The position numbers and the translations under genes were made by a program. 64,000 bases of DNA, taken from NCBI RefSeq assembly GCF_014646655.1, contig NZ_BMNR01000006.1, positions 1 to 64,000 of the forward strand, read 5' to 3'. This document shows, piece by piece, positions 1-9,455 of this stretch. Source of the DNA: Yeosuana aromativorans. GTDB lineage: Bacteria; Bacteroidota; Bacteroidia; Flavobacteriales; Flavobacteriaceae. The notes beneath the pieces are model-generated. The model searched no databases, was not told where the DNA came from, and saw nothing but the letters and a program-made list of their open reading frames with translations. Within the stretch, counting starts at the first letter, position 1, and the number at the start of each line of letters is the position of its first letter.

Positions 1-104
1 GCCACTGCCTTTGAGGCCAAAACTGAATTCTCAAAAACCACGGTCCCTATGTTCTCAAATCGCTTTTCAAATCCCGTGGCCTTGTCTATGTTACTTTTCA
101 ACAT
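1..104 (-). CDS. nagB: Glucosamine-6-phosphate deaminase, N-terminal fragment (cut by window edge)
   Basis: Only the first 34 codons are present, starting at the ATG at 104-102 and running off base 1. The N-terminus (MLKSNIDKATGFEKRFENIG, then TVVFENS and LASKAVA) matches what I recall of the long flavobacterial NagB proteins, which convert glucosamine-6-phosphate to fructose-6-phosphate and ammonia in the cytoplasm. It begins 21 bp after the stop of the FAD/Fe-S oxidase on the same strand, so it is probably the ninth gene of the MurNAc operon. NagB would close the route from MurNAc-6-phosphate into glycolysis. The identification rests on a short stretch and on context. Confidence 0.65.
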   Translation of the reverse strand, partial: MLKSNIDKATGFEKRFENIGTVVFENSVLASKAV

Positions 105-125
105 ATCTATTCTGTATTATTTTAA

Positions 126-3050
126 TTATATATTATTTATAAATGCTTCTTTTAAAACGCTTATAGGGTGCTTTGCGTTTCTTTTAGTTCCATCTTTAAT
201 TTGGTGCCTACAACTAGTGCCGGAGGCCGCAATAATAACCTCATCATTCATGTTCCTTATTTTAGGAAACAAACTGTCTTCACCAACTTGCATGCTTACT
301 AGGTAGTGTTCTTTTTCGTACCCAAAGGAACCTGCCATGCCGCAACAGCCTGAATTGATTATGGTGACCTTATAATTTTTTGGAATGGACAACATACTGA
401 ATGTTGATTCCATATTGCTCAATGATTTTTGGTGGCAATGTCCATGTATTTTAATTGTTTTTATATCACTTGTAAAGCTTTCCTCTGCAATGTTTTTTTT
501 ATCAAACTCCGCTTTAATAAACTCTTCAATGGTAAAGGTATTTTGTGCTATGTCCTTAGCCGCTTCTTTGTCTTCTGCCAATCTTAAATATTCATCCCTG
601 AATGTTAAAATAGCCGATGGTTCTATCCCTACTAAAGGTGTTTCTTTTGAAATTTTATCCTTAAAAAAAGTCACATTACTATCGGCTATGCTTTTTGCTT
701 TGTGCAAAATGCCCTTAGAGATAAAACTCCGCCCACTTTCCTCATGGTTGGCTATTTGTACTCTATAACCTAAATCCGTTAAGAGTTCTATGGTATCTAT
801 ACCAATAGTGACATCGTAATAATTAGTAAACTCATCAACAAACAAAAACAGCTCACCAATTTTTATGGGTTTACTGCCGAGCCTTTCCTTATTTGCTCTA
901 TACCAATTTAGAAACGTTTTATTTGCTAATTTAGGAACAGATCTTTCAACGGCAATTCCTAGTATGTTTTTAGTGATTTTAGAGTTTAAAACTGCATTGG
1001 TTACCGAAGGTATTATCATACCCAGTTTGTTCAACTTAGCATTATTGGCAAATAACTTGGTTCTTAAGGAGGTTCCGTTTTCTTTTTGATACTGATATAA
1101 AAATTCAGCTTTCAAGGTAGCAACATCAACATTACTGGGGCATTCGCTGGCACAAGCCTTGCAGCTTAAACACAAATCAAAAACATCAAACAATTCCTGA
1201 TGGTTGAATTTATTGTCCTTTTCTGAATGTGTTAGAAATTCCCGTAACGCATTAGCCCTGGCCCGTGTGGTGTCCTTTTCGTTTCGGGTTGCGCGGTAAC
1301 TGGGGCACATGGTACCGCCTGCCGTTGGTAGCTTTCTACAATCACCCGATCCATTGCATTTTTCGGTAGCCCTCAAAATGCCCAAGCTATCCGAAAAATC
1401 CTGAATGGTTTCAATTTGGGGTTCCTCTCTGTCAACTTCAAACCTTAAATTCTTGTCCATAGGAAAGGCATCTACAATCTTTCCTTTGTTGAAAATATTA
1501 TGGGGATCAAAGGCGTGTTTTATTTGTTTTAAAAGCGCATAATTTTTCTCTCCAATCATCATTGGGATAAATTCTGCCCTCACAATACCATCTCCATGTT
1601 CTCCACTAAAGGAACCTCCATATTTTTTGACCAATTCTGCTGTCCTTGTGGTTATTTCCCTAAACAACACGACATCTTCTTGTTTCTTTAAATTCAGAAT
1701 TGGTCGTAAATGTAATTCGCCAGCACCCGCATGGGCATAGTAGACAGCATCTTGCCCAAAATCTTCCATCATTTTTGAAAACTCCGAAATATAACTTGGT
1801 AAATCCTTTACATCAACCGCGGTATCTTCAATACAGGCCACTGCTTTATCATCACCGACTATATTGCCCAATAATCCCAGCCCTGCTTTTCTAAGTTCCA
1901 GAGCCTGATGTATTTCATGTTCAATCAATTTTGGAAACGCATATCCCAACTTATTTCTTTTTAAATCGGCTATTAATGCATTGGCCCGTTCAAAGGATTC
2001 TTCCTTGTCGTGTGTACAGATTTCAAGCATCAATATGGCCTTGGGATCTCCTTCAACAAAAAATCTGTTTTTTAATTGTTCCCGATTGTTTTTGGTGCAA
2101 TCCAAAATGGTCTTGTCCATGAGTTCACAAGTAAACAAATCATGCTTCATGGCAATAACCACGGCCTCCATACTTTCCTGAATACTATTAAAATGTGCCG
2201 CTACCATGATGTTTTTTGGCGGTGGCAGATTGTCCAATTGCAAGGTTATTTCAGAAGTAAATGCCAGCGTGCCCTCACTGCCTGTTAACAGCTTTGCTAG
2301 ATTTATTGTGGCATTAGAGCCACCAAACCCTTTGTACTTCAACAGTTCGTCAACAGGATATCCATTATTTCGCCTGTGGATTGATTGCTTTGGAAACTCT
2401 TTAATGATCTCTTGCTGAACGTCTTTGTTTGACAATTCATTAAATACCGTGTTGTAAATGTTACTCTCTAATGAGTTGCCTTGCCTTTTAGCCTCAAATT
2501 CTTCCGAAGATAATTCTTTAAAAATCACTTCAGAAGCATCACTTAAAATGACTTTTAATTCTAAAACCTTATCACGGGTAACGCCATATTTTATGGAGGT
2601 TGTCCCCGATGAATTATTGCCGATCATGCCCCCGATCATACAGCGGTTGCTAGTTGATGTGTTAGGGCCAAAAAACAATCCGTGTGGCTTTAAAAAACCA
2701 TTGAGCTCGTCCCGGATGATTCCCGGTTGCACGGTAACGGTTTTCTTTTCTTTGTTAAAATCCAGAATCTTGGTAAAATGCTTTGAGATATCCACAACCA
2801 GACCATCGCCAACACACTGCCCCGCCAATGAGGTGCCTGCCGCTCTTGGAATGAGCGTGATGCCATTTTCATTTGCAAAACGGATGAGCGTTTTTAAGTC
2901 TTGATTGTCTTTGGGGTATACCACACCCAATGGAATCTTTCTGTACACCGAGGCATCTGTTGCGTAGATGCTTTTATGTAAATCATCTAGAAACACTTCT
3001 CCAGAAATGGCGTTGGATAGTTCTTTTATGTTTGTTGTTGTGGAACGCAT
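126..3050 (-). CDS. FAD-linked oxidase fused to Fe-S and CCG domains, D-lactate dehydrogenase-like (YdiJ type)
   Basis: This 974-residue protein has an FAD-binding PP loop (PRAAGTSLAGQ, residues 68-78), an FAD-oxidase C-terminal domain with SGEHGDG (482-488), and a ferredoxin-like part with Cys565, 571, 582 and Cys627, 630, 633, 637. It ends in a cysteine-rich CCG domain (HGHCH at 869-873, GCCG at 901-904). This is the layout of YdiJ-type D-2-hydroxyacid dehydrogenases, which oxidise D-lactate or D-2-hydroxyglutarate and pass electrons toward quinones. It starts 18 bp after the GH3 gene. MurQ, two genes upstream, releases D-lactate from MurNAc-6-phosphate, so D-lactate to pyruvate is the inferred reaction here. 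D-2-hydroxyglutarate remains an alternative substrate. Confidence 0.88.
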   Translation of the reverse strand: MRSTTTNIKELSNAISGEVFLDDLHKSIYATDASVYRKIPLGVVYPKDNQDLKTLIRFANENGITLIPRAAGTSLAGQCVGDGLVVDISKHFTKILDFNKEKKTVTVQPGIIRDELNGFLKPHGLFFGPNTSTSNRCMIGGMIGNNSSGTTSIKYGVTRDKVLELKVILSDASEVIFKELSSEEFEAKRQGNSLESNIYNTVFNELSNKDVQQEIIKEFPKQSIHRRNNGYPVDELLKYKGFGGSNATINLAKLLTGSEGTLAFTSEITLQLDNLPPPKNIMVAAHFNSIQESMEAVVIAMKHDLFTCELMDKTILDCTKNNREQLKNRFFVEGDPKAILMLEICTHDKEESFERANALIADLKRNKLGYAFPKLIEHEIHQALELRKAGLGLLGNIVGDDKAVACIEDTAVDVKDLPSYISEFSKMMEDFGQDAVYYAHAGAGELHLRPILNLKKQEDVVLFREITTRTAELVKKYGGSFSGEHGDGIVRAEFIPMMIGEKNYALLKQIKHAFDPHNIFNKGKIVDAFPMDKNLRFEVDREEPQIETIQDFSDSLGILRATEKCNGSGDCRKLPTAGGTMCPSYRATRNEKDTTRARANALREFLTHSEKDNKFNHQELFDVFDLCLSCKACASECPSNVDVATLKAEFLYQYQKENGTSLRTKLFANNAKLNKLGMIIPSVTNAVLNSKITKNILGIAVERSVPKLANKTFLNWYRANKERLGSKPIKIGELFLFVDEFTNYYDVTIGIDTIELLTDLGYRVQIANHEESGRSFISKGILHKAKSIADSNVTFFKDKISKETPLVGIEPSAILTFRDEYLRLAEDKEAAKDIAQNTFTIEEFIKAEFDKKNIAEESFTSDIKTIKIHGHCHQKSLSNMESTFSMLSIPKNYKVTIINSGCCGMAGSFGYEKEHYLVSMQVGEDSLFPKIRNMNDEVIIAASGTSCRHQIKDGTKRNAKHPISVLKEAFINNI

Positions 3051-3068
3051 ATATGTGTTTTACTTCTA

Positions 3069-4754
3069 TTAAATCTTTATTCCATAACCTGCCACAAATT
3101 CTTCATTAAAAGAGGCAGGTAACTTACCTATCGCCTCTTTTTTGCCTAAAATAATTTGAGCAGATACTTTTTGCGCCAGTTCAGAATTCTCATAGGATAC
3201 AATAACACCTTGAATATATTTAAGAGACACCTGTTTTAAGCAATACTGACTTGCAAAAACATCTAAAATGACCTTGTTTTTTTTTGAAATAACTTCAATA
3301 ACCTTTTTATCATCATCAGACATGACATCAGTTAATCGATAATTTAGACGATGATATCCTATGATTACCTTATCATATTTTTTAAGGGCTTTTAATAGTT
3401 TCTTTATGGGAAGACCAGTAAGATCATGAACATTCATTCCTAATTTTAATTCTGAAATGAAATCACCATAGTCTCCATCCCCCAACTTCACATAAGCTAT
3501 TTTTTCTTGCTTACTCACATTAACTGGCAAAACCTGCTTGTTGTTTTTTATGGCAGTAATGGCTTCGCTAAAAGCTTCTTCGTTTAAAGTTTGGTTAATG
3601 ACACCATTCAAATCATTTACTAAATGTTCTGTATCAATGGGCTTAAAATGATTCAAATTGGCCTCGTATTTGGCCTCCAATATTTTTTTTACGGAATGTG
3701 CCAAGCGCTCTTCGGTTATCTCATTATCATGATAAGCGGCTATTATTTTTGAAATTGCTCTTGGAGCATTTTCAGTGAACAGCAATACATCATTACCTGC
3801 TTTGAATGCGGCTAAATCAATATCCCCAGGCTCCTCATAATTTGCCGCCCCTTTCATGTTTAGGGCATCAGTAAAAACCAATCCTTTGTATTCCAGTTGC
3901 TTTTTTAAAATATTTGTAACCACATTATATGATAGAGAAGATGGCAGGCCGTTGGTAGGCTCTAAACTTGGAACATTTAAATGGGCTACCATAACCCCAG
4001 AAATTCCTATTTTAAATAACTCTTTATATGGATATAATTCAACAGAATCTATTCTCTCTTTAGAAAATGATACTGTAGGCAATGTTTTATGAGAATCCTT
4101 ATCGGTATCTCCATGTCCGGGAAAATGCTTGGCACAAGCCATAATTCCTTGGCGTTGCATACCTTCTGTAAATGCCATTGCTTTATTGGCTACATTTAAT
4201 TTATCTTCTCCAAACGACCGCACGCCTATTATGGGATTATTGGAGTTTGTGTTTATATCAACCACAGGAGCAAAGTTCAAATGAACTCCTAAACGTTTGC
4301 AATGCTTCCCGATTTCACTACCAATTTTTTTGATTAAATCGTTATTTTTAATGGCTCCAAGTGTCATATTATATGGATATCTTACCGTGCTGTCCAACCG
4401 CATATTAAGTCCCCACTCTGCATCCATACCAATTAGCAAAGGCACTTTGGCCATAGATTGATACCTGTTAGTAAGGTTGGCTTGTCGCACAGGGCCTCCT
4501 TGAAAAAATATTAGCCCCCCTATTTTATAATCTTTGATGAGTTTTTCTATGGAATCAACATGATTTTTATCTCTGTTTGAATAGGCTGCAACCATAAATA
4601 ACTGACCAACTTTTTCTTGAATGGTCATCCCATTATAAATACTGTCGACCCATTTAGATTTTTTGTTTTCGGGATGTAATGGTATTTCTTTATTGTGTGG
4701 ATAAAATCCAAAACCTAGGATTGATACAATCAATATTACAAAAATGTTCTTCAT
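3069..4754 (-). CDS. Secreted GH3 beta-N-acetylhexosaminidase (NagZ type)
   Basis: The 561-residue product begins with a hydrophobic signal segment (residues 1-17) and no lipobox, so it is probably periplasmic. The NagZ catalytic loop KHFPGHGDTDKDSH lies at 209-222 and contains the Asp220/His222 acid-base dyad. The nucleophile is Asp296 in FTDALNM. This marks it as an N-acetylglucosaminidase that removes GlcNAc from peptidoglycan fragments rather than a GH3 glucosidase. About 190 further residues after residue 370 resemble the GH3 C-terminal domain and make it longer than E. coli NagZ. Its ATG overlaps the murQ stop by 4 bp, so the two are translationally linked. Confidence 0.9.
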   Translation of the reverse strand: MKNIFVILIVSILGFGFYPHNKEIPLHPENKKSKWVDSIYNGMTIQEKVGQLFMVAAYSNRDKNHVDSIEKLIKDYKIGGLIFFQGGPVRQANLTNRYQSMAKVPLLIGMDAEWGLNMRLDSTVRYPYNMTLGAIKNNDLIKKIGSEIGKHCKRLGVHLNFAPVVDINTNSNNPIIGVRSFGEDKLNVANKAMAFTEGMQRQGIMACAKHFPGHGDTDKDSHKTLPTVSFSKERIDSVELYPYKELFKIGISGVMVAHLNVPSLEPTNGLPSSLSYNVVTNILKKQLEYKGLVFTDALNMKGAANYEEPGDIDLAAFKAGNDVLLFTENAPRAISKIIAAYHDNEITEERLAHSVKKILEAKYEANLNHFKPIDTEHLVNDLNGVINQTLNEEAFSEAITAIKNNKQVLPVNVSKQEKIAYVKLGDGDYGDFISELKLGMNVHDLTGLPIKKLLKALKKYDKVIIGYHRLNYRLTDVMSDDDKKVIEVISKKNKVILDVFASQYCLKQVSLKYIQGVIVSYENSELAQKVSAQIILGKKEAIGKLPASFNEEFVAGYGIKI

Positions 4755-5572
4755 TTTTTAATTAATTTATATTGGTCTATGGCGTTTCTAACACTTTTAT
4801 GTTCTAGTAATAATTTGGTTGCTGTTTCTTCATTAACGTTAATTTCATGCATGATCATTCTAACACCCCGTTTTACAAGTTTTTTATTGGAAAGTTGCAT
4901 GTCTATCATTTTGTTTCCTCTTACTCTACCTAACTTTATCATGACCGTTGTAGAAATCATATTTAAAACAAGCTTTTGGGCTGTACCGGCTTTCATTCTG
5001 GTACTTCCTGTGACAAATTCAGGCCCCACTATTAATTCAATGGGATAATCAACTTCTGATGCTAACGGTGAGTTTATATTGCAAGTTATACAGCCTGTCA
5101 CAATGTTTTCTTTTCTAGCCTTTTTTACTCCTCCAATGACATATGGTGTTGTTCCTGAAGCTGCAATTCCAACAAGAACGTCGTTTTCATTAATATCATA
5201 CTTTTTTAAATCTTTCCAAGCCAATGTGGTATCATCTTCAGCGTTTTCGACTGCTTTTCTGAGTGCCACATCCCCACCAGCTATCAATCCTATGACCAAG
5301 TCATCTGAAACACCATAGGTAGGTGGACATTCTGACGCATCCAGTACACCTAACCGGCCACTGGTTCCAGCCCCTATATAAAACAAGCGTCCCCCATTGC
5401 TCATTTTAGCATGTACAACTTCTACTAATTTTTCTATGGATGGCAGCACTTTTTCTATGGCATAGGGAACCGTTTTATCCTCAGCATTCATATTGAAGAG
5501 CAAGTCTATTGTACTCATTTTTTCAAGATCATTATAGTCAGAAGATTGCTCGGTTGTAAGTTCGTTTTTCAT
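4751..5572 (-). CDS. murQ: N-acetylmuramic acid 6-phosphate etherase
   Basis: The 273-residue protein is a SIS-fold MurQ. It carries FYIGAGTSGRLG (64-75) for phosphosugar binding, and Glu81 (DASECPP) and Glu112 (ENAEDD) sit where the E. coli MurQ catalytic glutamates lie, offset by two residues. The enzyme cleaves the ether bond of MurNAc-6-phosphate to give GlcNAc-6-phosphate and D-lactate in the cytoplasm. The gene lies 12 bp after the DUF6259 gene and overlaps the GH3 gene. MurQ is the most specific marker in this locus that the substrate is muramic acid. No MurNAc kinase is visible in the window. Confidence 0.95.
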   Translation of the reverse strand: MKNELTTEQSSDYNDLEKMSTIDLLFNMNAEDKTVPYAIEKVLPSIEKLVEVVHAKMSNGGRLFYIGAGTSGRLGVLDASECPPTYGVSDDLVIGLIAGGDVALRKAVENAEDDTTLAWKDLKKYDINENDVLVGIAASGTTPYVIGGVKKARKENIVTGCITCNINSPLASEVDYPIELIVGPEFVTGSTRMKAGTAQKLVLNMISTTVMIKLGRVRGNKMIDMQLSNKKLVKRGVRMIMHEINVNEETATKLLLEHKSVRNAIDQYKLIKK

Positions 5573-5584
5573 TATAATATTTTA

Positions 5585-7873
5585 TTAATTTGTTATTTCT
5601 ATGATACAAATCTGTCTAGATTCAAGTGTGAAATCTATGTGTATTTTACCTTTATCATATGCTGTCAAGAACGTTTTCCCATTAGCATCAATAATATTGA
5701 TTTTCCCAGATGGCCATAAACCATAATCTTTGGAATCGATATTAAAATCAACATGGTATGGGTCATCACTGATACTGGCCATCGCAATGCCAATTTGATT
5801 ATCATCTGATTTCCAGGTGCCATAATAAATCAAAGGGTATGATTTCTTAAAGCTTGAAACTGTATTTCCAGTTTTACCGGCATATATTGATACTCTGGAC
5901 ATTGATAGTTCCTCGTTTGGGATATCCATCTCTGGAGAACGTTCAAAATTTCCGTGAAGCAAATACTTCAAACCATTGTTCCTTACTTTTGATAATTTTA
6001 ATAAATATCCTATCTCTTGTTTCCTCTGGTTTGACAAAAATCCATGATAATTGGAAATCGTTGGCTGAAAACCCCAAACAAAAGACCTTGCTTGCTCCAT
6101 CAAAAATTGTTTATTAAACTTGGCATCTAAAAGTTCTAGAGGCTTTTTTGGCGCGTATTTTTTAGGCCAAAGTTCATCATATGGTGGAACCACCAAAGAA
6201 GAATAATTACCATAAGTGATTGCATATGGGTGATAAACGGCTTGAAAGAATGGAATAGGTTCCCAACCATTATCGCCTGCATATCGTTCCATGCTTACCT
6301 GTAAAGTTAAAAAAGCATCTAAGTAAGGTAGCCAAGCCTCACTCACACCTTCGCCGGCCAAAAAGACATCTTTGTTCTTAGGAAACGTCAATCGAATCTG
6401 TTGAGTTAGTTTCGCAAAATTTTTAAGCCAATAATTCCCACCTCCAATTGGATGCCCATGTGTTTTATCATAACATAGAAAACTAAAACAAGCTTGATCC
6501 ATATATACCCCATTTGTATGATAGGTGTTAACCACACTATCACATAATGACGTATATTTATCTTTCCAGAACTGAGTTCCCAAACACATGGTTGTCAAAG
6601 ATTTATTGGTAAAAATATTATATAGATGCGTATTCATTTTGCCATTGATATCTTTCACGGCATAGGCCTGTGCATTTTCATTCTTCCAACTTTCAGTCTC
6701 TGTTCCCCATTGCATTTGGTTCATATATACAATGGCCTCGACCCCATCTTTTTGAGCAGATGTCATAGCGGTTACAAAAGATTGCTTGCCTTCCCTGGGC
6801 GGAAGATACTCTGGAAATCCATCATCGTATGAGCAGCCGTGCCACCAATGCCAAAATACCTTTACTGGCAATTTTAATTGTTTTTCAAGCTCTTGGGCCG
6901 GAACAAGCACATTATTTGATTTCCCTCGGTTCCATTCCCAAAGAGCTGTTTTCTCTAAACTCTTTGGGGTTAAACCATTTTTAAATCTACTTTCAAAAGC
7001 CCATTTTTGTTTGGAACCCCACTCTCGGTATAGTGTTGCCACACTAATCCAATCTCCTTCGAAAGAACCAATAATGGCTTCATATTTTGGTGAATAAATA
7101 TCTGATTTCATATCAAGTGAGGGATAATTTGATACCTTATAGGTCAAATTATTTAAGGAATCTAACGTCAAAGAAAAATCTTTTCTATATGCCAATGAAT
7201 CATTACAAGAGGCGTACAGTCCAAATTTTTTGCCTTTGTTGTACAAAGCAAGACACTGCATAGACATTCTGCCCGGGTATTGCCATTCATATTTTTTTTC
7301 TTTGCCTTCAATCTTTGAAAGATGGGTTCTAGGGTTTTTCATTTTTTCACCCATCCAATAGGGAACCGCCAGATTTTCGTCTCCAATATCTTTTATTCCC
7401 GAAATTATAGGAAAAACAACTTTGCTCACTTGCACATCCTTAATCCCTTCAACAGCGATTTTCCATGATGATAATGGCATATCGTCTTTAAGCTTAATTG
7501 TTGCTGTAACCTTAAAATTTCTGTTCTTGATTTCTTTAAAGTGATCCCAAATCAATACTAAGGTATTGGTGTCTCTTTTTAGAAAATGAAAGTTTGACGC
7601 AGCTCTCATATCAATTGTTTTGATACCCGATGGTTGAAACAAATCAATCTTCCAAAGTGATTCTGAGTTATTTTCTGAATCTAAAAAATTATAGGAATGG
7701 TTGTAATTTTTAAAATGCTCTAAAGCTCCAGTACTAATATTAAAACCCAACTCAATCTTGCCATTGTCTATTATTGTATTTTGTTCTATTTCACTATTCT
7801 TGCACCCCGACAAAAGACAAAATACAATGCTAAAACAAAGTATCAAGAGAATTCTTTTTTTATTGGTTTTCAT
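5585..7873 (-). CDS. DUF6259-type glycoside-hydrolase-like lipoprotein
   Basis: The 762-residue product has a lipoprotein signal with Cys24 (LLSGC), an N-terminal beta-rich half (about 30-290) and a TIM-barrel-like half that resembles the DUF6259 family, distant relatives of alpha-galactosidase-like and GH101-like hydrolases. Aromatic substrate-site motifs include FWHWWHGCSYDDG (340-352). Asp459 (YMDQ) and Glu508 (AGEG) follow predicted strands and could be catalytic, but this is inference. It is tightly packed between the symporter (20 bp) and murQ (12 bp). Its substrate is unknown; context suggests a glycan linked to peptidoglycan or to teichoic-acid-like decorations. Confidence 0.6.
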   Translation of the reverse strand: MKTNKKRILLILCFSIVFCLLSGCKNSEIEQNTIIDNGKIELGFNISTGALEHFKNYNHSYNFLDSENNSESLWKIDLFQPSGIKTIDMRAASNFHFLKRDTNTLVLIWDHFKEIKNRNFKVTATIKLKDDMPLSSWKIAVEGIKDVQVSKVVFPIISGIKDIGDENLAVPYWMGEKMKNPRTHLSKIEGKEKKYEWQYPGRMSMQCLALYNKGKKFGLYASCNDSLAYRKDFSLTLDSLNNLTYKVSNYPSLDMKSDIYSPKYEAIIGSFEGDWISVATLYREWGSKQKWAFESRFKNGLTPKSLEKTALWEWNRGKSNNVLVPAQELEKQLKLPVKVFWHWWHGCSYDDGFPEYLPPREGKQSFVTAMTSAQKDGVEAIVYMNQMQWGTETESWKNENAQAYAVKDINGKMNTHLYNIFTNKSLTTMCLGTQFWKDKYTSLCDSVVNTYHTNGVYMDQACFSFLCYDKTHGHPIGGGNYWLKNFAKLTQQIRLTFPKNKDVFLAGEGVSEAWLPYLDAFLTLQVSMERYAGDNGWEPIPFFQAVYHPYAITYGNYSSLVVPPYDELWPKKYAPKKPLELLDAKFNKQFLMEQARSFVWGFQPTISNYHGFLSNQRKQEIGYLLKLSKVRNNGLKYLLHGNFERSPEMDIPNEELSMSRVSIYAGKTGNTVSSFKKSYPLIYYGTWKSDDNQIGIAMASISDDPYHVDFNIDSKDYGLWPSGKINIIDANGKTFLTAYDKGKIHIDFTLESRQICIIEITN

Positions 7874-7893
7874 CTAAATTTTATTTTTTAGCA

Positions 7894-9375
7894 TTAAGGT
7901 AGTTTTATGTTATTTGCATTGATCCTTCGGTTGTCTTTAAAAAGAATAAGACATAAAACCGTTAGAAGTGCATTTACAAAAATGTTCATGAATCCAAAAT
8001 CAAAATTCAAGTAACTAATAAAATAATCATTTAAAAAATATGTAACAATTGGCATGATTATGCATATGTATGGAATAGCTGTATCCTTAATTTTAATTTT
8101 TGTAAAAATCCCAAACATATAAAGGCCAAGCAATGGTCCATAAGTGTATCCAGCTACTTTAAAAATTGTTGAAATTACATTGCCCTTACTTTGTGAAAAC
8201 AGCATAATTATTGCAAAAATAACTACAGAAAAACCGAATAAAACTCGGTTTTTCAATTTCTTTTTTTCCTTTGGATTTTTGTGCTGAACATCCAAAAAAT
8301 CATGTGTAAAAGACGTTGTTAAAGCTGTTAAGGCGGAATCTGCACTTGAAAACGAAGCTGCCGTTATTCCTAAAATAAAACTAATGCTGGCCAGGGTTCC
8401 AAAATGATTTAGGGAAAGCATTGGGAACAATGTGTCTGTATTAATAAATTTCCCGTTTTCAATCTCTAATTGAATGCCAAACTTTTCGGCATACATATAC
8501 AACATGACCCCAAGGCCTAAAAACAAAAATTGCGTGACCGCTAAAATCAAACTAAAAGTCAATATGTTTTGTTGTGCCTCTTTCTTGTTTTTGCAGGTCA
8601 ACGTTTTTTGCATCATGTTTTGGTCCAGACCAACCATGGCAATTGCAATTAAGACACCAGAAATAAACTGCTTAAAAAAATTGTTCCCTGAATGAACATC
8701 CCAGTTAAAAACCTTAAAATAGTTGTTCTTAATAACAGACGTTATGGTTTCCGAAAAACTTAACTCCAGAGAGTTTTTAACAACATATATGGTAACCAAG
8801 ACGGCCATTAACAAGAAAAATGTTTGAAGTGTGTCTGTCCAAACAATTGTTTTTATACCAGATTTATGTGTGTATAACCATATAAGGACCAGTATAACAA
8901 TAACTGTTAGAAAAAAAGGAACATGAAAAGCATCAAATACGGCATATTGCAAAATTTTTGCAGCGAGCAATAATCTCAAAGCTGCTCCAAACGATTGGGA
9001 AATTAAAAAAAACAATGATCCCGTTTTGTATGCCCTAAATCCAAAACGTGATTCAAGATAGGTATAAATTGAAACTAACTTTAAATTATAATAAATGGGA
9101 ACTAAGACATAGGTTATAAAAACATATCCAACCACGTTACCGAACACAAATTGTAAATAATAAAAATAATTGGTACCTACCATGCCTGGAATAGAAACAA
9201 ACGTAACTCCTGATAGAACAGCGCCTATCATTCCAAAGGCAACAACTTGCCATGGTGACTTTCTATCACCAGTGTAAAAAGAATCATCACTGGAATTTTT
9301 GGAAACGAAATGAGATATTAATAATAATACTCCAAAATAGGATGCTATAATTAATAAAATTACTGTTGCGTTCAT
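7894..9375 (-). CDS. Sodium:solute symporter (SSS family), candidate amino-sugar importer
   Basis: The 493-residue protein is almost entirely hydrophobic, with about 13 predicted membrane helices and the SSS family pattern (GAVLSGVTFVSIPG near residue 51, GITAASFSSADSALTALT near 340). Such inner-membrane carriers couple sugar, sialic acid or other solute uptake to sodium. Its place between the DUF1343 and DUF6259 genes in an operon with murQ suggests it imports MurNAc or a MurNAc-containing disaccharide, taking the place of the phosphotransferase MurP used by E. coli and B. subtilis. If so, the sugar enters unphosphorylated and needs a kinase. The substrate is inferred from context only. Confidence 0.88.
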   Translation of the reverse strand: MNATVILLIIASYFGVLLLISHFVSKNSSDDSFYTGDRKSPWQVVAFGMIGAVLSGVTFVSIPGMVGTNYFYYLQFVFGNVVGYVFITYVLVPIYYNLKLVSIYTYLESRFGFRAYKTGSLFFLISQSFGAALRLLLAAKILQYAVFDAFHVPFFLTVIVILVLIWLYTHKSGIKTIVWTDTLQTFFLLMAVLVTIYVVKNSLELSFSETITSVIKNNYFKVFNWDVHSGNNFFKQFISGVLIAIAMVGLDQNMMQKTLTCKNKKEAQQNILTFSLILAVTQFLFLGLGVMLYMYAEKFGIQLEIENGKFINTDTLFPMLSLNHFGTLASISFILGITAASFSSADSALTALTTSFTHDFLDVQHKNPKEKKKLKNRVLFGFSVVIFAIIMLFSQSKGNVISTIFKVAGYTYGPLLGLYMFGIFTKIKIKDTAIPYICIIMPIVTYFLNDYFISYLNFDFGFMNIFVNALLTVLCLILFKDNRRINANNIKLP

Positions 9376-9455
9376 TTATTTTGTTTGTTTTTCGGTAAAA
9401 CACCCATTTTCTTAAATCATGTTCAAGGATGCAATGTAATTGGACAAATAAACTG

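Noticed and set aside
2458-2904. A 148-codon plus-strand frame inside the FAD oxidase gene
   Set aside because: It is antisense to a well-supported gene with conserved motifs, and its translation has no recognisable family features.
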